From Rs1 sp036960485 (GTDB lineage: Bacteria > Pseudomonadota > Gammaproteobacteria > Pseudomonadales > Balneatricaceae): a DNA stretch of 11,833 nt. How positions within the stretch are numbered: the stretch's first letter is position 1; the number at the start of each line of letters is the position of its first letter. Below, piece by piece: positions 1 through 5,934 of the stretch. The notes under the pieces were generated by a model that was given only the letters and a program-made list of their open reading frames with translations, had not been told where the DNA came from and ran no database searches. The position numbers and the translations under genes were made by a program. The stretch is from assembly GCA_036960485.1 (NCBI GenBank), contig JBALXS010000139.1, positions 1-11,833 on the forward strand, written 5' to 3'.

Positions 1-344
1 CGTTTAGAAGAGTTAGGTGTTACTTTTGAAACAGACGAAGCACTTAATAGTGCCCTATTAACGAAGCACTGGGCATGATTTTTTTAGAGGCACAACAAGC
101 AGCAGTGACTATAATTGCAGGTAATCAAGGCGGTGTTAGCTCTATTGTTAAAGATCAGTACAGTGGCTTACTATTCGACGCCCTAGATGTAGCTGCCATG
201 ACTAATGCAATAACGACGCTATTATCAAACCCACAGCAATTACAGCGTTTACAACAACAAGCGCAAAAGTACATAACACAGCAACATTCTATTAGCGCCA
301 GCGCACTGCAACTACAGCGAATTGTTCACAGTATTTGTGAGTGA
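1..344 (+). pseudogene. C-terminal part of a family-4 (GT-B) glycosyltransferase, frame-disrupted
   Basis: The frame from ATG 75 to TGA 344 encodes 89 residues that read as the end of the nucleotide-sugar-binding domain of a GT4 glycosyltransferase: FLEAQ, then AGNQGGVSSIV, then a closing helix rich in Gln. The same frame upstream of ATG 75 (bases 54-74) reads PINEALG, so E63-65 and E87-89 form the EX7E motif that defines this family. ATG 75 therefore cuts through the motif and is unlikely to be the native start. That frame is closed by stops at 45-50. In the adjacent frame, bases 38-55 read KHLIVP, which is what should precede the motif; loss of two bases near 55 would explain the break. Frame 1 ends at TGA 76-78 and overlaps ATG 75. 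The gene extends beyond the left edge. The family call is firm. Whether this is a pseudogene or a sequence error is open. Confidence 0.6.
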
Positions 345-348
345 TCTC

Positions 349-354
349 AAGGAG
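349..354 (+). promoter_or_regulatory. Shine-Dalgarno site fixing the phosphatase start
   Basis: AAGGAG lies four bases before ATG 359. It supports ATG 359 rather than the upstream in-frame GTG at 341, which would add six residues not expected before the core beta strand of this family. Confidence 0.6.
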
Positions 355-358
355 AACT

Positions 359-943
359 ATGCTTAATTTTTATTTTATCCGTCACGGCCAAACACAGTGG
401 AATAGTGAAAAAAAGCTGCAAGGGCGCACTAACATCGCGCTAAACGAGCAAGGCATTGCACAAATTGCAGCTTATAACTTGCCCGAGAAACTAAAATCAT
501 TTCAATGGTATAGCAGCCCTCTATTAAGAGCTCGCGAAACCGCTGAATTGTTAGGTGTAAATGCCATTAGCGAGAACCTATTAGTAGAAATGAATTGGGG
601 TGATTGGGAAGGAAAAACCCTGCAGCAAGTGCAAGCAGACGATCCGATTAACTTCGCGCAACAAGAAGCTAGAGGCCTTGATTTACAGCCCTGCCAAGGG
701 GAATCTCCACGCATGGTGGGTGAACGTATCACACAATGGGCTGAGCAGCTAATTGATATGGATGCTGATCAGAACATTGGCTGTGTAAGCCACAAGGGAG
801 TTATTCGTGCAGTATACGCAATGGCTGCACAGTGGCCAATGTCCGAAAAAGCACCGCACAAGCTCGACTTTCACTGTGCACAACACTTTTGTTTTAGCCA
901 AGGAAAATGGCAATTAGGTGAATTGAACATTTCTTTGAAGTAG
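359..943 (+). CDS. Histidine phosphatase family protein (phosphoglycerate mutase-like)
   Basis: This 194-residue protein has the full signature of the histidine phosphatase superfamily, cytosolic enzymes that form a phosphohistidine intermediate. The RHG motif is at residues 8-10, with His9 the predicted nucleophile. An arginine motif (LLRARETA, about 55-62) follows, then an acidic loop at EMNWGDWEG with Glu77 the likely proton donor, and the second histidine in SHKG at 145. The length fits the short alpha-ribazole phosphatase or cofactor-dependent mutase-like branch. The start is set by the AAGGAG site, and the gene follows the glycosyltransferase remnant by 14 bases, so it was probably co-transcribed with it. 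The neighbour hints at a sugar-phosphate or glycan-related substrate, but the sequence does not decide this. The family is near certain; the substrate is unknown. Confidence 0.88.
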   Translation: MLNFYFIRHGQTQWNSEKKLQGRTNIALNEQGIAQIAAYNLPEKLKSFQWYSSPLLRARETAELLGVNAISENLLVEMNWGDWEGKTLQQVQADDPINFAQQEARGLDLQPCQGESPRMVGERITQWAEQLIDMDADQNIGCVSHKGVIRAVYAMAAQWPMSEKAPHKLDFHCAQHFCFSQGKWQLGELNISLK

Positions 944-1028
944 TGCTGGTTATCTATCTCGGTAGTCTGATAATTAAAGTTAAAATCGTTTGGATAACCG
1001 ACTATTTTTTAAATTGTAAGGTTATATC

Positions 1029-1057
1029 TTGGTACTGAATTTAAGCAGCGTTATTAT
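1029..1057 (+). promoter_or_regulatory. Candidate sigma-70 promoter for the solute-binding protein gene
   Basis: TTGGTA at 1029-1034 and TATTAT at 1052-1057 are separated by 17 bases and match the -35 and -10 consensus at 4/6 and 5/6 positions. They lie about 42 bases before the ATG at 1099, in a 155-base gap after the phosphatase gene. Prediction by eye only. Confidence 0.35.
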
Positions 1058-1098
1058 GTATTTTCAGAACAGGCTGCGTCATAAGGGATTATGCAACT

Positions 1099-1962
1099 AT
1101 GCTTCATAAATGTTTCACACCATTTTCAATCATAATTCTAGTACTGAGCCTGGCTCGCCCAATTTTGGCTAACGATACTTTAGTTAACGATACTTTGGCT
1201 AAAGGTACTTTGGTTAACGAGATAATAGGTGACGAGTTAGTGCTTGTTTCGGGCGAATGGCCTCCATATGTTGGTAAAAAATTAAATAAACATGGCTTTA
1301 TTACTGAACTAGTTAGCGCAGCATTTTTAAACGTGAAGGTTGCTACTCGCTTTAAATGGCTACCTTGGATACGCGCAGAGAGCTCAGTCCGAAAGCACGC
1401 TTATTTTGCAGCTTTCCCTTATGCTAAAACAGCTGAACGTAGCGCTGAATTCTATTTTTCTGAGCCTATTTATTTCGCACAAGGAATTTTTTTTTACAAT
1501 ACCTTATATAACAAGGATATTAAGTTCGAGCAATTATCTGATTTGAAAGAATTACGGATCGGTGCTGTTCGCGGTAATGATTATACCTCTCTCTTCAAAA
1601 ACACCGGCCTTAATTTATTTTTAGTCAATAATGCAAAACAACTAATTGATATGTTACAGCGCAATAGACTTGATTTAATTGCAATAAACCGCAGATCTGG
1701 ATGGAGTTTAATTAATCGATTTTACCCGTCTCAAAAAAACAGTTTTGCCACTTTGAGCAAACCTCTCAATAAGAAACATGGCATTCATTTAATGATCTCG
1801 AAAGAATTTCCAAATGCTTTATCACTTACAAAAAAATTCAATACAGGGTTAAAAAACATCCAATATAATGGTACTTATATCGAAATTGTGCATCGATCAC
1901 TATTTAGCAAAAATGTTCAAACCCGTCATGACAATCCAGAAAATATAAAAATAGCTAAATAA
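1099..1962 (+). CDS. Periplasmic solute-binding protein, family 3 (amino-acid-binding type)
   Basis: This 287-residue secreted protein begins with a classical signal peptide: a hydrophobic core at about 10-18 and probable cleavage after PILA at residue 24. The mature part starts near LVSGEWPPYVG (48-59) and HGFITELVSAAF, the typical opening of family-3 extracellular binding domains. FSEPIYFAQGIFF (about 120-132) and IGAVRGNDY are the usual second-lobe landmarks. Such proteins bind amino acids or similar small ligands in the periplasm, but no permease or ATPase gene lies beside it, so it may be an orphan receptor or work with a transporter elsewhere. AAGGGA at 1083-1088 is ten bases before ATG 1099. 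A 15-bp tandem repeat follows the cleavage site, and a run of nine T lies at 1487-1495. The last 37 bases overlap the convergent Yip1-like gene. The ligand is not known. Confidence 0.8.
   Translation: MLHKCFTPFSIIILVLSLARPILANDTLVNDTLAKGTLVNEIIGDELVLVSGEWPPYVGKKLNKHGFITELVSAAFLNVKVATRFKWLPWIRAESSVRKHAYFAAFPYAKTAERSAEFYFSEPIYFAQGIFFYNTLYNKDIKFEQLSDLKELRIGAVRGNDYTSLFKNTGLNLFLVNNAKQLIDMLQRNRLDLIAINRRSGWSLINRFYPSQKNSFATLSKPLNKKHGIHLMISKEFPNALSLTKKFNTGLKNIQYNGTYIEIVHRSLFSKNVQTRHDNPENIKIAK
1168..1221 (+). repeat. 15-bp tandem repeat, about 3.6 units, in coding sequence
   Basis: The units start at 1168, 1183 and 1198, with a partial unit at 1213-1221. The core is G(C/T)TAACGATACTTT(A/G), and the third unit has AAAGG for AACGA. 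They encode ANDTL, VNDTL, AKGTL and VNE directly after the predicted signal peptide. The 15-base period keeps the frame, so changes in copy number would only alter the length of the N-terminal linker. Confidence 0.85.
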
Positions 1963-2603
1963 AACGATAACCATCCTAAGCAAGCTTGAATTAAAAAAGC
2001 AAAAAAAGAGCGTATTTTTGAAAGCTGATTTAATTCACGATAAGCGCCCCAGCACACCCAGCCAAGAGCAATAATCAGCAAATCCCCTGTGATATCAATT
2101 GTATCAAATAGTAACTGTGCCTCACTGTTTTGAGTAGCAGGTAGCGGTGTTTGATCTAGTCTTGCCGCTACTATCGCTTCATAAAGCGCTAGGTCGAGCG
2201 TTTTAAAAGCGCCTACCTTAATGATTTCTAGTAATAATCCAAAGATTAAAAATACGCCTCCAAAATATGCGTAAGTAACAAAAAAGCTTTTAAAACTGGC
2301 TTTACCGCCGACCATGCGCCATGAAAAACGTAAAATAACAGAGTACGCAGATACAGCAATCAAAACGGTTACACCGTGCAAGCTTAGCTGTTGCCAAATA
2401 TCTGTAGAAGCCGTTAATGAGGGGATACGTAAAATAACGCTTAAAGCGATGGATATAGCCAAGAACAACAGCGATTAGGTAAAGTAGCTATCAGGCTGGG
2501 TATTTTTAGTGGTAATAAACGCTTTAGGACCACTAATAATGGCGCCAAAGTCAGTTAGATACTGGGGCAAGTAAATTAATATTTTCTCTATTAACGTCTT
2601 CAT
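1926..2603 (-). pseudogene. Yip1-like multi-pass membrane protein gene interrupted by an in-frame TAA
   Basis: From ATG at 2603 (reading leftward) the frame runs 42 codons to a TAA at 2477-2475. It then continues open in the same frame for 182 more codons to the natural stop at 1926. The first part reads as protein (YLPQYLTDFG, ISGPKAFI) and joins smoothly to SLLFLAIS, the first membrane segment. The rest has about five hydrophobic segments (full-frame residues near 45-62, 76-95, 107-131, 172-190 and 200-224) with SWRMVGGKASFKSF between the second and third, which resembles Yip1-domain inner-membrane proteins of unknown function. Without readthrough, translation could only restart at TTG 2468, giving 180 residues without the cytosolic N-terminus. 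The stop could be CAA, GAA or AAA changed at one base. It lies downstream of the epimerase on the same strand. The family is inferred by eye; the interruption is directly seen. Confidence 0.65.
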
Positions 2604-2604
2604 T

Positions 2605-2647
2605 TACAGCAGCCATTTTCCAAACATATGAAAATAGAGCTGCTGTA
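2605..2647 (-). promoter_or_regulatory. Imperfect 43-nt hairpin directly before the Yip1-like start codon
   Basis: TACAGCAGC (2605-2613) is perfectly complementary to GCTGCTGTA (2639-2647). Inside it, ATTTTC (2615-2620) pairs with GAAAAT (2630-2635), leaving a nine-base loop and a small asymmetric bulge. On the minus-strand transcript the hairpin ends one base before the ATG at 2603 and covers the place where a Shine-Dalgarno site should be. No U-run follows on that strand, so it is not a classic terminator for the epimerase gene. It may control translation or RNA stability. Confidence 0.5.
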
Positions 2648-2696
2648 TAGCTTACTTTTCTCTCATTTTTTGAGATCATTGATTGCTTATCGCGGC

Positions 2697-3698
2697 TCAT
2701 TTTTTATAGTAAGCACGATACCACTCCACAAAACGTTGCATGCCCGTCTCTATATCCATGTCTGGTTTAAAGCCCGTTAGCCCAGTTAATCTGTCAATAT
2801 CGGCGAATGTTCTTGGTACATCTCCGGCTTGCATTGGCAACATAATTTTTTCAGCTTGTTTACCCGCAGCGCTTTCGATCGCTGCAATGAATGTGGCTAA
2901 TTTTACTGGCTCGTTATTGCCAATATTCAACACTCTAAAGGGGGCTCGTGCAGTAGCTGGACTATCGAGTTTATCTTGCTCATTAGCACTTGGGATTTTA
3001 TCTTGAACACGTAATATGCCCTCCACAATGTCATCAATATAGGTGAAATCGCGCAGCATATTACCTTGGTTGAACACTTTTATAGGTTGATCATTAATGA
3101 TGGCATCTGTGAATAGAAATGGCGCCATATCGGGTCTACCCCATGGGCCATACACAGTAAAAAATCGCAAACCGGTTACCGGGATTTGATAGAGGTGAGA
3201 ATAGCTATGTGCCATCAATTCATTTGATTTTTTAGTCGCCGCGTATAGCGATACAGGATGATCTACAGCGTCGTCTTCTGCGAAGGGTATTTTTTCGTTC
3301 ATACCATACACTGAGCTTGATGAAGCAAACACTAAATGCGCTACTTTTTGCTGACGACACCCTTCTAAAATGGTTGCCATACCCACTAAATTTGAATCGA
3401 CATAGGCCATCGGATTCTCAATAGAATAGCGAACACCTGCCTGCGCTGCTAAATGAATCACGCGATCAAACTGCTGCTCTACAAACAGCGTTGCGATGGC
3501 ATCTCGATCGGAAATATCAAGCTGTTTAAATACAAAGTTGTGCTGTTCTTGCACCCGCGCCAGACGATCAAGCTTTAGTTGAGGATCGTAGTAATCATTT
3601 AAATTATCAATGCCGACCACTTGATGGCCCGCAGCACATAACTTAATAGCTGTGGCGCTACCAATAAAACCTGCTGCACCTGTGACTAAAAATTTCAT
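2697..3698 (-). CDS. NAD-dependent sugar nucleotide epimerase, UDP-glucuronate 4-epimerase-like
   Basis: This 333-residue protein is a full-length extended short-chain dehydrogenase/reductase. The NAD-binding motif GAAGFIG is at residues 7-13, and Asp31 in GIDNLNDYYD closes the second strand, as expected for NAD. HLAAQAGVRYSIENP (82-96), the serine cluster SSSSVYG (126-132) and the catalytic Tyr152-x3-Lys156 pair (YAATK) are all present. RFFTVYGPWGRPDMA (178-192) and GDVPRTFADI (292-301) are hallmarks of the UDP-glucuronate/UDP-galacturonate epimerase branch rather than GalE. The enzyme would act in the cytosol to supply a sugar nucleotide, probably UDP-galacturonate, for capsule, O-antigen or exopolysaccharide. 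It is followed on the same strand by the Yip1-like gene after 93 bases. Only a weak Shine-Dalgarno site (AGGT) is seen, but the start fits the family. Substrate specificity is inferred. Confidence 0.9.
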   Translation of the reverse strand: MKFLVTGAAGFIGSATAIKLCAAGHQVVGIDNLNDYYDPQLKLDRLARVQEQHNFVFKQLDISDRDAIATLFVEQQFDRVIHLAAQAGVRYSIENPMAYVDSNLVGMATILEGCRQQKVAHLVFASSSSVYGMNEKIPFAEDDAVDHPVSLYAATKKSNELMAHSYSHLYQIPVTGLRFFTVYGPWGRPDMAPFLFTDAIINDQPIKVFNQGNMLRDFTYIDDIVEGILRVQDKIPSANEQDKLDSPATARAPFRVLNIGNNEPVKLATFIAAIESAAGKQAEKIMLPMQAGDVPRTFADIDRLTGLTGFKPDMDIETGMQRFVEWYRAYYKK

Positions 3699-4077
3699 AT
3701 ATCAAGCTACCTATTATTGAGCTACTGATGTAATGCTAGATTCGATGATTGAAGCAATATTTAAAAATCTGCTAATAAAAGTGAATCATAACGCAACGAT
3801 TTCGCTTATGCATTAGTGTTAATCAGGATTGATAAACTCTTCTTTAGTTTCATCATTTTTACAATTTTAAAACTACACTAATAAAAAATCTTAATTTTTG
3901 CTTTGCCAATAGCGCCTAGGGCTGTCATTATCCTGATAAAAATCAATGGAAGTTAAACAAAATCTGCTTTGTGGATAAGACTGCTGTATAACATTAAGTG
4001 CTCCTAACTATATTTATAAAAACAACAATAAAACGGCTATTTAATTGCATGTGCTAGGCCTTGAGCTGGAATTTTTA
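3699..4077. other. Divergent intergenic region between the epimerase and ABC operon
   Basis: This 379-base AT-rich gap separates the divergent epimerase and importer genes and should hold promoters for both. I see no convincing open frame. One candidate promoter toward the importer lies at 3903-3931. A palindrome TTATCCTGATAA (3928-3939) overlaps its -10 box and could be an operator. The in-frame TTG at 4045 could extend the ATPase by 11 residues, but ATG 4078 with TGGAA upstream is better. Confidence 0.6.
3903..3931 (+). promoter_or_regulatory. Candidate sigma-70 promoter for the ABC importer operon
   Basis: TTGCCA (3903-3908) and CATTAT (3926-3931) are 17 bases apart and match the consensus boxes at 5/6 and 4/6 positions. 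They would leave a leader of about 140 bases before ATG 4078. The palindrome TTATC-CT-GATAA at 3928-3939 overlaps the -10 box and would be well placed for a repressor. Prediction by eye. Confidence 0.3.
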
Positions 4078-5934
4078 ATGAAAGAGATCAATACACCTTT
4101 AATTAACATCAAGAATTTAGCAATTGAGTTTTTAGTTAACGACTCTCCTGTCACTGTCGTAAAAGATATTAGCTTTTGTATCCCCGCCGGAAAAACGGTC
4201 GCTATTGTAGGCGAATCAGGTTCGGGGAAATCGGTTACTGCCCAAGCTATTTTAGGAATTTTACCTACCAATGGTCGTATTAGCGGCGGCCAGATCGATT
4301 ATTTAAAAGACCAACAAATTATTGATATTGCGCAGTTAGAACCGCGCAGTAAACAAATGCAGAATTTACGCGGCGACGAAATAAGTATTATTTTCCAAGA
4401 GCCAATGGTTTCACTCTCCCCTGTACATACTTTATTGGATCAAATCGGCGAAGCGCTCATTTTGCATCACAAAACCAACAAGGCACAAGTACGCGAAAAA
4501 GTGCTACTTATGCTGAGTAAAACCGGCTTTCCTGACCCAGAGCACGCTTTAAATCAATACCCTTTTGAACTCTCTGGTGGCCTGCGCCAGCGCGCTATGA
4601 TTTCTATGGCATTAATTTGCCAACCTGCATTATTAATCGCAGATGAGCCAACCACTGCTTTAGATGTCACAATTCAAGCGCAAATTCTACAATTGATTAA
4701 GTCACTGCAAGCTGAATTTGGTATGTCTGTGCTACTGATTACCCATGATTTAGGTGTTGTTGCCAATATGGCTGATGATGTGGTGGTGATGTTTCGCGGC
4801 GAGGTGGTTGAGCGCGGTCCAATCAAAACTTTATTCGACAACCCTCAACACCCCTACCTCAAAGCTTTATTTGCAGCAGTACCGCACTTTAATATGGGCC
4901 CAGATGAGCGTTTAGTTTCTCTACGCCCTGTCACCCTCAAAGACAGTGATATTTCTGATAACAAGCTCCCCTGGACTGATCAGCAACGCAATGTAGGTCC
5001 GCATTTAAAAATCGAAAATTTGTGCCGTGAATATACAACTCGCCACGGAAACTGGCAAAAACAAAGCAAAACAACCAAAGCCGTTCACAACTTTAATTTA
5101 GCTATCGCCGTTGGTGAATCTTTTGGTTTAGTGGGTGAAAGTGGCTGTGGTAAAACCACTTTAGGAAAACTTCTGATGCAAGCGTTGCAGCCGACTAGCG
5201 GTAGTATCAGCTACAACGATCGTGGCAATATTATCAACTTGTGCGATAGAAGTGAGCAGCAGCTTCGTGATTTCAGATCTAAAATGCAATTTGTGTTTCA
5301 AGACCCTTTTAGCTCATTAAGCCCACGTATGACCATACTTGATATCTTGCGCGAGCCTTTTGTTATTCACAATATTGGCGATGATAGGTTTCAAACAGAA
5401 CGCGCCTGTGAATTAATGCGCATGGTAGGTTTAGACGATAGATTACTGAGCCGCTACCCCCATAGTTTTTCCGGTGGCCAGCGCCAGCGCATTAGTATCG
5501 CCAGAGCCTTAGCACTAGAGCCTGATCTACTTATTTTAGATGAGCCCGTTTCAGCTTTAGATGTATCGGTACAAGCGCAAATACTTAACCTATTGAAAGA
5601 TTTACAACAAAAACTCGGTTTAACTTACTTGTTTATCAGCCACAACTTAGCAGTAGTAGATTATATCGCCGATCGAATTGGAGTGATGTGCCGCGGTCAA
5701 TTAGTTGAAGTGGCGCCAAGAGAAATATTATTTAAGCAGGCAAAACATCCCTACACTCATGCACTATTAGCCGCTATACCTTTTGCCGATATGAACAAAT
5801 TATTAGATCACACCCTATTAGATAGAAGCCATATGCAACCCGAATATTGGCCAGCGCCTTATCGTTTAGAAGAAGGTAATCACGGTGTTCTAAAAGAAAT
5901 AGGCGAACAGCACTTTGTTAGGGAGAGCCACTAA
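4078..5934 (+). CDS. Double ATP-binding subunit of an Opp/Yej-class ABC importer
   Basis: This 618-residue cytosolic protein fuses two complete nucleotide-binding domains, as in YejF, so one gene supplies both ATPases. Domain 1 has Walker A GESGSGKS (45-52), Q-loop FQEP (106-109), signature LSGGLRQR (165-172), Walker B LLIADE (185-190) and switch His223. Domain 2 has GESGCGKTT (353-361), FQDP (407-410), FSGGQRQR (464-471), LLILDE (484-489) and His522. Each domain ends in an oligopeptide-transporter tail (QHPYLKALFAAVP and KHPYTHALLAAIP). All catalytic residues are present, so both sites should hydrolyse ATP. LSGGL in place of LSGGQ in domain 1 is common in first-half domains of this family. 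I chose ATG 4078 over TTG 4045 because TGGAA precedes it at a suitable distance. The gene leads the operon and its TAA shares one base with the next ATG. Confidence 0.93.
   Translation: MKEINTPLINIKNLAIEFLVNDSPVTVVKDISFCIPAGKTVAIVGESGSGKSVTAQAILGILPTNGRISGGQIDYLKDQQIIDIAQLEPRSKQMQNLRGDEISIIFQEPMVSLSPVHTLLDQIGEALILHHKTNKAQVREKVLLMLSKTGFPDPEHALNQYPFELSGGLRQRAMISMALICQPALLIADEPTTALDVTIQAQILQLIKSLQAEFGMSVLLITHDLGVVANMADDVVVMFRGEVVERGPIKTLFDNPQHPYLKALFAAVPHFNMGPDERLVSLRPVTLKDSDISDNKLPWTDQQRNVGPHLKIENLCREYTTRHGNWQKQSKTTKAVHNFNLAIAVGESFGLVGESGCGKTTLGKLLMQALQPTSGSISYNDRGNIINLCDRSEQQLRDFRSKMQFVFQDPFSSLSPRMTILDILREPFVIHNIGDDRFQTERACELMRMVGLDDRLLSRYPHSFSGGQRQRISIARALALEPDLLILDEPVSALDVSVQAQILNLLKDLQQKLGLTYLFISHNLAVVDYIADRIGVMCRGQLVEVAPREILFKQAKHPYTHALLAAIPFADMNKLLDHTLLDRSHMQPEYWPAPYRLEEGNHGVLKEIGEQHFVRESH

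Noticed and set aside
341..358. GTG 341 as the start of the phosphatase, overlapping the previous stop.
   Set aside because: A clear AAGGAG lies inside this stretch and directs initiation at ATG 359, which also fits the family N-terminus.
948..1010. Possible Rho-independent terminator after the phosphatase gene: GGTTATC (948-954) pairs with GATAACC (993-999), followed by six T at 1005-1010.
   Set aside because: The loop is 38 bases, the stem is only 7 bp with four or fewer GC pairs, and five bases separate the stem from the T-run. Too weak to list as a terminator.
2661..2675. TCTCA-TTTTT-TGAGA hairpin downstream of the epimerase gene.
   Set aside because: The stem is only 5 bp, the T-run is in the loop, and on the epimerase strand the run reads as A. 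Not a terminator.
2740..3006. An 88-codon plus-strand open frame inside the epimerase gene.
   Set aside because: It is antisense to a well-conserved enzyme, and its Ser/Ala/Leu-rich reading shows no family signature.
3822..3937. ATCAGGAT (3822-3829) and ATCCTGAT (3930-3937) as a paired regulatory site.
   Set aside because: Eight-base complementary words 100 bases apart are expected by chance in this AT-rich gap, and the similarity does not extend beyond them.
4045..4077. TTG 4045 as the start of the double ATPase.
   Set aside because: No Shine-Dalgarno site precedes it; ATG 4078 has TGGAA at a fitting distance and begins at the first strand of the domain.
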